A DNA stretch of 64,000 nucleotides. It comes from Flavobacteriales bacterium UBA7430 (GTDB lineage: Bacteria; Bacteroidota; Bacteroidia; Flavobacteriales; UBA7430). Shown here piece after piece: positions 27,514 to 35,909 of this stretch. The translations under genes and the position numbers were made by a program. Numbering within the stretch: position 1 is the first letter of the stretch; every line of letters starts with the position of its first letter. Below the pieces are notes generated by a model, which was given only the letters and a program-made list of their open reading frames with translations, had not been told where the DNA came from and did no database searches. The stretch lies in the NCBI GenBank assembly GCA_002478765.1, contig DLQO01000038.1:16414-80413 (forward strand), read 5' to 3'.

Positions 27514-28542
27514 TTATTTTAAGGTAATCTTTTTTTCTAATTCTTCAATTCTTTTTGCCCATTGGGGTAGCTGACGGAAGTGAATGTATGAACGTTGGAA
27601 ATCTTTGATGTCAAAAGCTAAAGGACCTTGTAGGACTTTACCATCCTCTTTGATGTCTTTTGCTATACCTGTTTTTCCTGCTACCTTAACATTGTTTGCT
27701 ACAGTTAGGTGCCCAGCAATAGCAACTTGACCTCCAATCATGCAATTTTCTCCCACTTTAGTTGATCCAGCAATAGCTGTATGAGATGCAATGACCGTGT
27801 TTTTTCCAATTTCTACGTTGTGAGCTACTTGGATCATGTTGTCAAGTTTCACTCCTTTGTGAATGATTGTAGACCCCATTGTTGCTCTGTCGATACATGT
27901 GTTGGCTCCAATTTCCACGCCTTCTTTGATGACGACATTCCCAATATGAGGAATTTTATCATAGGTATTTCCTGTGTTTGGAGCAAATCCGAATCCGTCT
28001 CCACCAATGATAGCTCCAGCATGTATTGTGGTGTCTTTTTCAATTTCACAGTTGTGGTATATTTTAACCCCCGAAAACAGCGTACAACCGTCATCTATTC
28101 GAACATCGTCGCCAATAAAGCAATGAGGGTAAATGTTTGCATTTGGGCCAATTTTCACATTTTTCCCAATGTAAGCAAATGCCCCGATGTAAGTATCTTC
28201 ACCTACTTCTGCTGTTTCATCAATGAAGGAAAGTTTTTCAATACCGCTTTTTTTCTTCTGCAAATCGTCTACAATACGCAGCAATTGAGCGAAAGAAGCA
28301 TATGCATCATCAACTTTGATCAGCGTTGTGTTGACCTTTTTTTCAGGTGTAAAATTTTTATTTACAATGACCGCTGAGGATTTGGTCTCATACAAGTGCT
28401 CATTGTATTTTGGGTTTGATAAAAAAGACAAAGAATGCGGGCATCCCTCTTCAATTTTAGCAAGTTGATTTAGGATGATGTTTGGATCACCTTCGACAAC
28501 CCCATTTAGCATTTCTGCTATTTGATTTACTGTAAACTTCAT
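27514..28542 (-). CDS. lpxD: UDP-3-O-acylglucosamine N-acyltransferase
   Basis: LpxD adds the second hydroxyacyl chain in lipid A synthesis. The 342-aa length is typical. An N-terminal uridine-binding domain opens with KFTVNQIAEMLNGVVEGDPN. Hexapeptide repeats follow, then the catalytic VAHNVEIGKNTVIASHTAIAG near residues 237-257, and a C-terminal helix (AKRIEELEKKI). It is the first lpx gene of the operon, directly abutting lpxC-fabZ and 22 bp from the HD gene. Confidence 0.96.
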   Translation of the reverse strand: MKFTVNQIAEMLNGVVEGDPNIILNQLAKIEEGCPHSLSFLSNPKYNEHLYETKSSAVIVNKNFTPEKKVNTTLIKVDDAYASFAQLLRIVDDLQKKKSGIEKLSFIDETAEVGEDTYIGAFAYIGKNVKIGPNANIYPHCFIGDDVRIDDGCTLFSGVKIYHNCEIEKDTTIHAGAIIGGDGFGFAPNTGNTYDKIPHIGNVVIKEGVEIGANTCIDRATMGSTIIHKGVKLDNMIQVAHNVEIGKNTVIASHTAIAGSTKVGENCMIGGQVAIAGHLTVANNVKVAGKTGIAKDIKEDGKVLQGPLAFDIKDFQRSYIHFRQLPQWAKRIEELEKKITLK

Positions 28543-28564
28543 AAGCGGCTAAATTACAAATTTT

Positions 28565-29809
28565 CTAGACTACGCAGCTTTTTGGGTAACATAGAAAATG
28601 TTTGGTGACTGTTTGAGCTAAAACAGAAATGTTCAATTGGTCTGCAGCCTCAGCAATATCTGTAATTTCTCCATTTTTGTACAGTAAGTTGATCTTATCT
28701 TTTTTTGGATTGTAGGCTTTGTTGTCAATCTTATTTGTAAAAACTAGGTGAGAGGCGTGTTTTTTTTCAATCCCATATATTTCTGAAGCTTTTGCTTTGA
28801 TTTTAGCGATATAAGAAGGGCTGAATTTAGTGTCTTGAAGTTCAATTTTCAGTAGTTTTCGTTGAATGATCTTTTGGCTCAATGCGGCTAATGTTTTATC
28901 CGAGTGTTTGGTCCATTCCTTGATGGAGGTCATGATGTCAAAATCATCCAATTGACAGAACAAATCTAACAGCTTTGAATTGGTTTCGAAATCGTTCAGA
29001 TTATGGTTGTTCTCTAGGAATTGACCCAGAGCAGACGTGTAGAATAGATCAGCTCCCTCTTGAACTAAAGTTTTAGCTCTTTTTAAAACTTCAACGAGCG
29101 TAAATTCGGCAGATATAACAGTTTTGTGAAGGTATACTTGCCAGTACATAAGCCTGCGAGCTATGATGAACTTTTCAATAGAATAAATGGCCTTAGCATC
29201 AACGACTAATTCACCGTCACTCACATTAAGCATGCTGATGATTCGATCTGAGTTGATGATCCCTTCTGATACTCCGGAGTAAAAACTATCCCGCTTCAAG
29301 TAGTCAAGCCGGTCAACATCTAGTTGACTTGATATCAATTGATGTAAAAAAGGTTTGGAGTACTGATTTTGGAAGATTTGTATCGCTAACGACAATTTAC
29401 CATCGAATTCGTCGTTAAGCTTGTTCATAATCATCACGGAAATATGTTCATGATTGATGCCGTGAACAATGCTGTGTTCGAGAGCGTGAGAAAACGGCCC
29501 ATGACCAATGTCGTGAAGAAGTATTCCAATCAGTACGGCTTCTTCTTCAGTTTCAGTTATTTCGTGCCCTTTCTCTCTGAGTGTTTTCACTGCATTTTGC
29601 ATCAAGTGCATCGCTCCTAACGCATGATGAAATCGAGTATGGTATGCCCCTGGGTAAACTAAGTATGTGAGACCTAGCTGAGTGATTCGTCGGAGTCTTT
29701 GAAAATAAGGGTGCTCAATGATGTCGAAAAATAATTCGCTAGGAATGTTCGTAAACCCATAAATGGGGTCGTTAAGAATTTTTCTTTTATTGGCAATTTT
29801 AGCCTTCAA
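28565..29809 (-). CDS. HD-domain phosphohydrolase-like protein
   Basis: A 414-aa HD-superfamily protein. The metal motifs are FHHALGAMHLMQNAV (first His), LLHDIGHGPFSHALEH (HD and second His) and, further on, SSQLDVDRLDYLKRDSFYSGV, as in dNTPase/SAMHD1-like proteins. The substrate is unknown. The start is a TTG at 29809; the family core begins at NKRKILNDPIYGF. It lies at the head of the lpx operon and is divergent from porX, an arrangement that is, from memory, typical of Flavobacteriia. Confidence 0.86.
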   Translation of the reverse strand: MKAKIANKRKILNDPIYGFTNIPSELFFDIIEHPYFQRLRRITQLGLTYLVYPGAYHTRFHHALGAMHLMQNAVKTLREKGHEITETEEEAVLIGILLHDIGHGPFSHALEHSIVHGINHEHISVMIMNKLNDEFDGKLSLAIQIFQNQYSKPFLHQLISSQLDVDRLDYLKRDSFYSGVSEGIINSDRIISMLNVSDGELVVDAKAIYSIEKFIIARRLMYWQVYLHKTVISAEFTLVEVLKRAKTLVQEGADLFYTSALGQFLENNHNLNDFETNSKLLDLFCQLDDFDIMTSIKEWTKHSDKTLAALSQKIIQRKLLKIELQDTKFSPSYIAKIKAKASEIYGIEKKHASHLVFTNKIDNKAYNPKKDKINLLYKNGEITDIAEAADQLNISVLAQTVTKHFLCYPKSCVV

Positions 29810-29860
29810 TTGTCTTAAATTTATTCGGATTACAATAAAAAACTAAAGTAGTAAATATCT

Positions 29861-31411
29861 ATGGAACAAATGAGAATCCTTTGGGTAGATGATGAGATTG
29901 AATTACTGAAGCCACATATTCTATTTCTAGAGCACAAGGGCTATGAAATGAAAACAGCCAACAACGGAGAGGATGCATTGGAAATGATGAGTAACGATGC
30001 CTTTGATATTGTATTTCTAGATGAGAATATGCCCGGGATTTCTGGTTTAGAGACCTTGTCTCGCATGACGGATAATCACAAAGGTCCGGTTGTAATGATT
30101 ACCAAGAGTGAAGAGGAATATATCATGGAGGAAGCTTTGGGTTCAAAGATTTCGGATTACCTCATTAAGCCTGTAAATCCAAATCAAATACTGTTGTCTA
30201 TCAAAAAGAATTTAGACTCTAAGCGTTTGGTAAATGATAAGGTGACATCAAGTTACCAAAAAGAATTTCGAGAGATTAGTATGGCTTTGATGGACGTCAG
30301 AAGCCTCAAAGAATGGTCGGAAATCTATCAAAAGCTTGTGTTCTGGGAGTTAGAGCTGGATAAGATAGATGCATCAGGGATGGTAGAAATCCTTGAAATG
30401 CAAAAAAGTGAAGCCAATTCTTTATTTTTCAAATTTGTCAAAGAAAATTACAAATCGTGGTTAACTGAGTCTAAGGAAAGCCCCGTATTGTCTCACACAT
30501 TATTGAGAGATAAGGTCTTTCCACACTTATCCGAATCAAAGCCGTGTTTTTTTATTCTTATTGACAATTTAAGGTACGATCAATGGAAAGTGTTGGAGCC
30601 GATCTTATCCGATTGGTTTAAAGTTGAAGAAGAGTCTACTTTTTGTAGCATCCTCCCAACGGCAACTCAATACTCAAGAAACTCTATTTTTTCTGGATTA
30701 ACTCCTTTAGAATTATCCAAACGTTTTCCGCATCTATGGAAGAATGACCATGAGGAAGGTGGTAAAAACCTTCACGAAGAGGAGTTTCTCAATGATTACA
30801 TGCAGCGTTCGGGTATGGGGGCTAAAAAGGTCGCCTACCACAAGGTTGTTCAACAACAATACGGAGCTAAACTAGTGGATCAGTTCAATCAACTGATTCG
30901 TAATGACCTCAACGTCATCGTTTATAATTTTGTAGACATGTTGTCGCATGCAAAAACAGAGATGGACATGATAAGGGAATTGGCGGGAACAGATAAGTCG
31001 TATAGAGATTTAACGAGGACGTGGTTTCAGAATTCTACATTACTGGAAATGCTCAAGAAAATAGCTGAACATGATGCCGATCTTATCATTTCTACAGATC
31101 ATGGTACCATAAATGTCGGTGTACCGTCCAAAGTAGTGGGAGATCGTGAAACGTCTTCAAACCTCAGATACAAAACAGGTAAGAGGTTGCAATATCAATC
31201 TAAGGATGTGTTTGCGGTAAGCAACCCTGAGGAATATTTTTTGCCCGCGGCTAATTTGTCGTCAAGTTTTATCTTTGCGAGAGAAAATATATTTTTAACC
31301 TATCCGAATAACTACAATCACTTCGTGAAGTATTTCAAAAATACCTACCAACATGGAGGTATATCACTTGAGGAAATGATTTGTCCTATTGTTCGATTAT
31401 CTGCAAAATAA
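29861..31411 (+). CDS. porX: PorX-type response regulator with PglZ domain
   Basis: A 516-aa protein with a receiver domain (about 1-125) and a C-terminal PglZ alkaline-phosphatase-like domain (about 190-516). The phosphoacceptor is Asp54 in VFLDENMPG, with acidic pair Asp10-Asp11 and Lys near 103. PglZ metal-site motifs are visible as LIDNLRYDQW, LPTATQYSRNSIFSG and IISTDHGTINVG. PorX with PorY controls type IX secretion in Porphyromonas. It is divergent from the HD-lpx operon and abuts tsaE. No PorY-like kinase is adjacent. Confidence 0.93.
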   Translation: MEQMRILWVDDEIELLKPHILFLEHKGYEMKTANNGEDALEMMSNDAFDIVFLDENMPGISGLETLSRMTDNHKGPVVMITKSEEEYIMEEALGSKISDYLIKPVNPNQILLSIKKNLDSKRLVNDKVTSSYQKEFREISMALMDVRSLKEWSEIYQKLVFWELELDKIDASGMVEILEMQKSEANSLFFKFVKENYKSWLTESKESPVLSHTLLRDKVFPHLSESKPCFFILIDNLRYDQWKVLEPILSDWFKVEEESTFCSILPTATQYSRNSIFSGLTPLELSKRFPHLWKNDHEEGGKNLHEEEFLNDYMQRSGMGAKKVAYHKVVQQQYGAKLVDQFNQLIRNDLNVIVYNFVDMLSHAKTEMDMIRELAGTDKSYRDLTRTWFQNSTLLEMLKKIAEHDADLIISTDHGTINVGVPSKVVGDRETSSNLRYKTGKRLQYQSKDVFAVSNPEEYFLPAANLSSSFIFARENIFLTYPNNYNHFVKYFKNTYQHGGISLEEMICPIVRLSAK

Positions 31412-31828
31412 ATGAAGATTTCTATTCGTTCGATTGAGGAGTTGCCAGCCTTAGCAGCCAAAATCAGAAATGAGTATCCGAGTAAAATAATCGCTTTTTA
31501 TGGCGCGATGGGGGTCGGTAAAACTACTTTTATAAAAAGTCTTTGTGTGGATCTTGGGGTGGATGTATCTGAGATTTGCAGCCCTACTTATGGTTTGGTC
31601 AATGAGTATGAGGCCGATGATGAGCAAGTCGTTTATCATTTTGATTTTTATAGATTGATCGATGAAAATGAAGCGTTTGATATGGGGTATGAGAATTATT
31701 TCTATTCGAATCATTATTGTTTTATTGAGTGGCCAGAAAAAATTGCTAACTTATTGCCTGAAAAGCTGTTAAAGATTCACATTGAGTCCGAGAATGATAT
31801 TCGTACATTTACCCTAGAAGAATTTTAG
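31412..31828 (+). CDS. tsaE: tRNA threonylcarbamoyladenosine biosynthesis ATPase TsaE
   Basis: TsaE is the ATPase partner of TsaB-TsaD in t6A37 tRNA modification. The 138-aa length is typical. Walker A is AFYGAMGVGKTTFIKSL, followed by CSPTYGLVNEYE and the HFDFYRL motif, then FIEWPEKI. It starts directly after the porX stop, so the two are probably cotranscribed. The same order porX-tsaE-ald is, from memory, common in Flavobacteriia. Confidence 0.95.
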   Translation: MKISIRSIEELPALAAKIRNEYPSKIIAFYGAMGVGKTTFIKSLCVDLGVDVSEICSPTYGLVNEYEADDEQVVYHFDFYRLIDENEAFDMGYENYFYSNHYCFIEWPEKIANLLPEKLLKIHIESENDIRTFTLEEF

Positions 31829-31837
31829 TTTCAAAAG

Positions 31838-33049
31838 ATGAGTAAGCCTGATATTTTAAGTTTCCTACATGAGGAGTTTTTGATGCCCCAACCTGAAGTG
31901 TTGGAGCTTTCAACAAAAAAGCAATCTCTTTTTATAGGCATACCAAAAGAGTGCGCTTTTCAGGAAAATCGTGTGCCTTTAGTACCCGAAGCTGTTGGCC
32001 TTTTGGTGAGTAACGGACATCGGATCTATATTGAGACCAATGCAGGTAGATCGAGTTCTTTCACAGATCAAGAATACAGTGAGGCTGGTGCTAAAATTTG
32101 CTACAATGTAAAAGAGGTTTATGAAGCTGACATCATTCTTAAGGTAGAGCCCCCTACCATCGATGAGTTGGATAATTTCAAACACAACCAATGTTTAATT
32201 TCCGCTCTTCAACTCAAGACACAATCAGTAAGTTATTTCAAAAAATTAATGGAGAAGAAAGTAACAGCTGTTGCTTTTGACTACATAAAAGACGAGACGA
32301 ACGTATTTCCAATCGTCCGATCTATGAGTGAGATTGCTGGTACATCATCCATACTAATTGCTGCTGAACTTTTGAGTACTTCAGCTGGCGGTAGAGGGAT
32401 GCTCATGGGAGGAATCCCAGGAGTTCGCCCCACTCGAATTGTCATCATTGGTGCAGGAACTGTTGCTGAGTATGCTGCGAGGTCGGCAATGGCACTTGGA
32501 GCATCTGTGAGTGTTTTTGATAATTCAATTTCACGCTTGAGAAGAATTCAAAATGATTTGAACTCTCCAATAGCAACCTCCATACTACAACCTAAGGTGC
32601 TTGAAAAAGCATTGAAAAGAGCCGATGTGGCCATAGGAGCCTTAAGAGCTCAAGAGGGCAGGACTCCATGTGTTATTTCTGACGACATGGTCCAAAAAAT
32701 GAAGCCCAAGTCTGTCATTGTCGATGTTAGTATAGATCAGGGAGGCTGTTTTGAAACCTCTGAAGTAACCACCCATGAAAATCCGACATTTACCAAGCAT
32801 GGTGTTATACATTACTGCGTTCCAAATGTGGCCTCTAGGGTTGCTAAAACAGCTTCATTCTCCTTGAGTAACATCATTGCACCCACACTTTTAAAGGTAG
32901 GCGATGGCGGTGGTGTTCAAGGAATGTTGTTGCGTTCTCCAAACATTCGGGGTGGTGTTTATGTTTATAACGGAATTCTTACCAATAAAGGAATTGGAGC
33001 ATGGTTTGACTTGCCTTACAAGGAAATAAGATTACTTTTGGGGCTTTAA
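31838..33049 (+). CDS. ald: Alanine dehydrogenase
   Basis: Ald deaminates L-alanine to pyruvate with NAD. The 403-aa protein has an extra N-terminal segment of about 28 residues before the family core (IGIPKECAFQENRVPLVPEAV). The NAD-binding loop is IIGAGTVAEYAARSA near residues 206-220, and VIVDVSIDQGGCFETS is the substrate-domain motif. The N-terminal extension occurs in Bacteroidota relatives. It is 9 bp from tsaE and 9 bp from the DUF4258 gene. Confidence 0.92.
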   Translation: MSKPDILSFLHEEFLMPQPEVLELSTKKQSLFIGIPKECAFQENRVPLVPEAVGLLVSNGHRIYIETNAGRSSSFTDQEYSEAGAKICYNVKEVYEADIILKVEPPTIDELDNFKHNQCLISALQLKTQSVSYFKKLMEKKVTAVAFDYIKDETNVFPIVRSMSEIAGTSSILIAAELLSTSAGGRGMLMGGIPGVRPTRIVIIGAGTVAEYAARSAMALGASVSVFDNSISRLRRIQNDLNSPIATSILQPKVLEKALKRADVAIGALRAQEGRTPCVISDDMVQKMKPKSVIVDVSIDQGGCFETSEVTTHENPTFTKHGVIHYCVPNVASRVAKTASFSLSNIIAPTLLKVGDGGGVQGMLLRSPNIRGGVYVYNGILTNKGIGAWFDLPYKEIRLLLGL

Positions 33050-33058
33050 TTTTTCAGC

Positions 33059-33439
33059 ATGACGCGACGTATTTTTTTGTATTTGTTTGGAGTTGGTTTA
33101 GGAATCATTGTCTCTTTTTTATTTTTTGGAGATCGTGAAGTTGACTTCTCATATCTTCCGAATGCTCGTACGGTTAAACATCTTAGAAATCAAGAACTCC
33201 GTATTTCTGAACAGGCCATTTGTCAATTGGAATGCGTCGGTGTAAGTCAGTTGTTTTTTGAAAACATTTTCAACCAAGCTGATTTGGAGGTAGATTTTAG
33301 TTCCAGTGACGTTGATGGTGCTTGTAAAACGTACCACATTGAAATTGATGGTGAGAAGTTTTCAAAATTTCACATGAATGATTGCGACAGCTTGTCTCTA
33401 CTGACTTATGTGGGCACGCAAAATTGTGACTGTTTGTAA
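33059..33439 (+). CDS. DUF4258-family membrane-anchored protein
   Basis: A 126-aa protein with one N-terminal transmembrane helix (LFGVGLGIIVSFLFF, about 8-23) and a small soluble domain. FSYLPNARTVKHLRNQELRIS opens the DUF4258 part. Six Cys are spread over the domain (ICQLEC, ACKTY, DCDS, and a final NCDCL), suggesting disulfides if the domain is periplasmic. Function is unknown. It follows ald closely, a placement that is recurrent in Flavobacteriia as I recall. Confidence 0.7.
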   Translation: MTRRIFLYLFGVGLGIIVSFLFFGDREVDFSYLPNARTVKHLRNQELRISEQAICQLECVGVSQLFFENIFNQADLEVDFSSSDVDGACKTYHIEIDGEKFSKFHMNDCDSLSLLTYVGTQNCDCL

Positions 33440-33446
33440 ATCCGTT

Positions 33447-34610
33447 TTAAGACTCCCTTCTTTCTATTTCTTTGTTCACAAGATTTAATTCTCGCCCTGT
33501 TTGACCTGCAATCGATTTGTTTTCTTCGGCACGACGAATCAGGTATGGCAACATTTTTTTAATAGGGCCATAGGGCATGTATTTCAAAACATTGTAACCG
33601 TCATTTGCTAAATTGTAACTGATGTGGTCACTCATTCCGAGCAGTTGAGCAAAGTATACACTACTGTTGTTTTTTTCAATCTTGTAGGTTTTCATTAACT
33701 GCATCAGATATCTTGAGCTTTGTTCGTTGTGAGTACCTGCACAAATAGATATTCCATGTATGTTTTCACATGCATACTCAAGAGCGGAGTCATAATCATT
33801 ATCGCAATCGTATTTATTTATCTGTATGGGAGTTTTATAGCCCATTTTTTTCGCACGACTGTTTTCTTTCTCTAGGTATGCACCTCTGACAATTTTAAAT
33901 CCTAAAAAGTAACCGTTTAGCTTCGAGTCTTTATGAATTCTTTTTAGGTAATCCAGTCGATCACTCCTGTACATTTGAAGTGTATTAAAAACAATAGCTC
34001 GCTCTTTATTAAAGGTTTTCATCATACCTTCCGTTATGTTATCAATGGCGTCTTGGATCCAACTTTCTTCCGCATCGATCATAACGGATATGCTTGCTTG
34101 ATCTGCTTTTTTACAAATCTTATTAATTCGATGAATCATTCGATCGTATTCTTGTTGGTCTTCCAGGTTGAGTTTTGTTTTGCGACTTACTTTTTCAAGT
34201 ATTTCAATGCGACCTAGACTGGAAACCTTAAAAACACAAAAAGGTATGCTGAAGCTTTTTTTAGCAGCAATAATATTTTGTAGGATTTGATTTAGCGATT
34301 CCTTAAAGTCATCTTCTGTGGCTTTGCCTTCAACCGAGTAGTCAAGAACCGTTTTGATGTTGTAGGATGCCAAGGTGTCTATTTTAGAATGACAATCATC
34401 AACAGTTTCACCACCACAAAACACATCAACAATTGTATTTTTTAACAAAGGCGTTATGGGCAACCGAAGGCGAAGTGCTAATTTGAGCGCATGACTACCG
34501 ATTCGAGTAAGCTTTGAATGCCGCATGAAACTGAACATGTGTAGCGTTTTTTGAAGTTTTTTATCTGACAGAGGCTGAAACGCAATCTCCGTATTTTTGA
34601 ATGAAACCAT
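33447..34610 (-). CDS. Proline dehydrogenase
   Basis: A 387-aa monofunctional PutA-type flavoenzyme oxidising proline to pyrroline-5-carboxylate. A TIM barrel includes VLDYSVEGKATEDDFK, FCVFKVSSLGRIEIL, VMIDAEESWIQDAID, FKIVRGAYLEKE and ISICAGTHNEQS. The C-terminal QLLGMSDHISYNLAN and YNVLKYMPYGPI region is also typical. Downstream P5C dehydrogenase is not in this window. The promoter region at 34630-34697 has a possible operator. It is divergent from aroB. Confidence 0.92.
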   Translation of the reverse strand: MVSFKNTEIAFQPLSDKKLQKTLHMFSFMRHSKLTRIGSHALKLALRLRLPITPLLKNTIVDVFCGGETVDDCHSKIDTLASYNIKTVLDYSVEGKATEDDFKESLNQILQNIIAAKKSFSIPFCVFKVSSLGRIEILEKVSRKTKLNLEDQQEYDRMIHRINKICKKADQASISVMIDAEESWIQDAIDNITEGMMKTFNKERAIVFNTLQMYRSDRLDYLKRIHKDSKLNGYFLGFKIVRGAYLEKENSRAKKMGYKTPIQINKYDCDNDYDSALEYACENIHGISICAGTHNEQSSRYLMQLMKTYKIEKNNSSVYFAQLLGMSDHISYNLANDGYNVLKYMPYGPIKKMLPYLIRRAEENKSIAGQTGRELNLVNKEIERRES

Positions 34611-34629
34611 AAATAATGCTTAGTTGAAT

Positions 34630-34697
34630 GATTACGTTAATGTAATCTCGGATACTCAATAGCAAAATTCAGTCCATTTGTATGCTATGCAAATATA
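34630..34697 (-). promoter_or_regulatory. Promoter and operator-like dyads for proline dehydrogenase
   Basis: Minus-strand TATATTTG (34697-34690) is a -7 box about 79 nt before the ATG. Downstream of it lies a perfect 6-bp dyad, GATTAC-6-GTAATC (34630-34647), in the transcribed leader. An ATTTG/CAAAT dyad (34676-34694) overlaps the box. These look like binding sites for a regulator, possibly a proline-responsive one, but no protein is implied by the sequence. Confidence 0.35.
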
Positions 34698-34802
34698 AAT
34701 TTAATATTGATAATTTGTTTTTTTTCATAGGTTTATGGCCTTTAGATCAGGTCTAGATTAATTAAATTAGTCATTGATTTATGGTGGTGTTGTTTGCTTT
34801 CC

Positions 34803-34810
34803 TATCTTTG
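34803..34810 (+). promoter_or_regulatory. -7 promoter box for aroB
   Basis: TATCTTTG matches TAnnTTTG. It ends 25 nt before the GTG at 34836, which supports that start over the in-frame GTG at 34794. Confidence 0.45.
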
Positions 34811-34835
34811 TTTTTTCAAAATTAAAAAGTACTCT

Positions 34836-35909
34836 GTGGAGATTCAATCGGATAACTATTCTATTTACATTGGGGATGAGGTTTTACAAGATTTCAACCG
34901 TATTCTAGAGGATTGTCAAGGACAATATTCAAAGGTGTTTATATTTTGTGATGAAAATTCCTCTCGCTATTGTTTGCCTTATTTAATTGATCAGGTCCCC
35001 ATGCTTATCGGAGCTGAATTGATAGAGATTGAATCTGGTGAGCAAAACAAAACACTTTCTATATGTCACGATGTTTGGAAAACGATAAGTGAATCAAACG
35101 CTGATAGAAATGCCTTCGTCGTAAATTTAGGTGGAGGTGTGATTTGTGATATGGGAGGAATGATAGCTTCTTTGTACAAAAGGGGCGTTCGTTTTTTTCA
35201 CATCCCTACAACGCTTTTATCTCAGGTTGATGCCTCTGTTGGAGGAAAGGTAGCTGTTGATCTAGACGGTCATAAAAATCAAATAGGGTTGTTTAGAAAC
35301 CCCGACTTGGTTCTTATTGTCCCTGAATTTTTGAAAACTTTACCAGAAAGACATTGGGTAAGCGGGATGGCTGAGGTCTACAAACATGCATTGATATCAG
35401 ATGCAGAATATTGGTCCTTTTTAAGTGATCTTAATTTAAAAGATGATGCGTATTTGTCTGAAATGCTTCATAAATCGATTTCTATAAAAAATGAGATTGT
35501 TCTAGAAGATTGGGAAGAGAAAGGTTTGCGCAAGACTTTAAATTTCGGCCATACAATTGGGCACGCTATAGAAAGTCAGGCCTTGGAAAAAGGACGAGAT
35601 TTACTACACGGAGAAGCGATTGCTGTAGGAATGTTAGTTGAAATCATTTTGTCGCAAATGATGAATGGATTTAATGATGAAGACTTTGAAACAATCAAGT
35701 CAGCCTTTAGTAAGGTGTTCCCACTTCAAAAAATTGATGAAAATGAGCTGCCTGATTTAATAGAATGGATGCGTCACGATAAAAAGAATGATGATTCACA
35801 AATTAACTTCACATTGCTGAAAAAAATTGGAGTGTCTGAATTCAATAAAATTTGTACTGTAGACCAAATCGAAGCGGCTATTAGAACTTATAACACCCGT
35901 TTAAATTGA
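34836..35909 (+). CDS. aroB: 3-Dehydroquinate synthase
   Basis: AroB is the second shikimate-pathway enzyme, converting DAHP to 3-dehydroquinate with NAD and a metal ion. I chose GTG at 34836 (357 aa). The longer frame from 34794 adds a stretch without family similarity and would start upstream of the promoter box. The NAD/metal motif is VNLGGGVICDMGGMIASLYKRG, followed by HIPTTLLSQVDASVGGKVAVD. The metal ligands lie in LRKTLNFGHTIGHAIE near 250. It overlaps aroA by 4 bp. Confidence 0.93.
   Translation: MEIQSDNYSIYIGDEVLQDFNRILEDCQGQYSKVFIFCDENSSRYCLPYLIDQVPMLIGAELIEIESGEQNKTLSICHDVWKTISESNADRNAFVVNLGGGVICDMGGMIASLYKRGVRFFHIPTTLLSQVDASVGGKVAVDLDGHKNQIGLFRNPDLVLIVPEFLKTLPERHWVSGMAEVYKHALISDAEYWSFLSDLNLKDDAYLSEMLHKSISIKNEIVLEDWEEKGLRKTLNFGHTIGHAIESQALEKGRDLLHGEAIAVGMLVEIILSQMMNGFNDEDFETIKSAFSKVFPLQKIDENELPDLIEWMRHDKKNDDSQINFTLLKKIGVSEFNKICTVDQIEAAIRTYNTRLN

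Noticed and set aside
27781-28377. 198-codon plus-strand frame opposite lpxD
   Set aside because: It is an antisense shadow of a clearly real hexapeptide-repeat enzyme, rich in Cys and Phe with no family resemblance.
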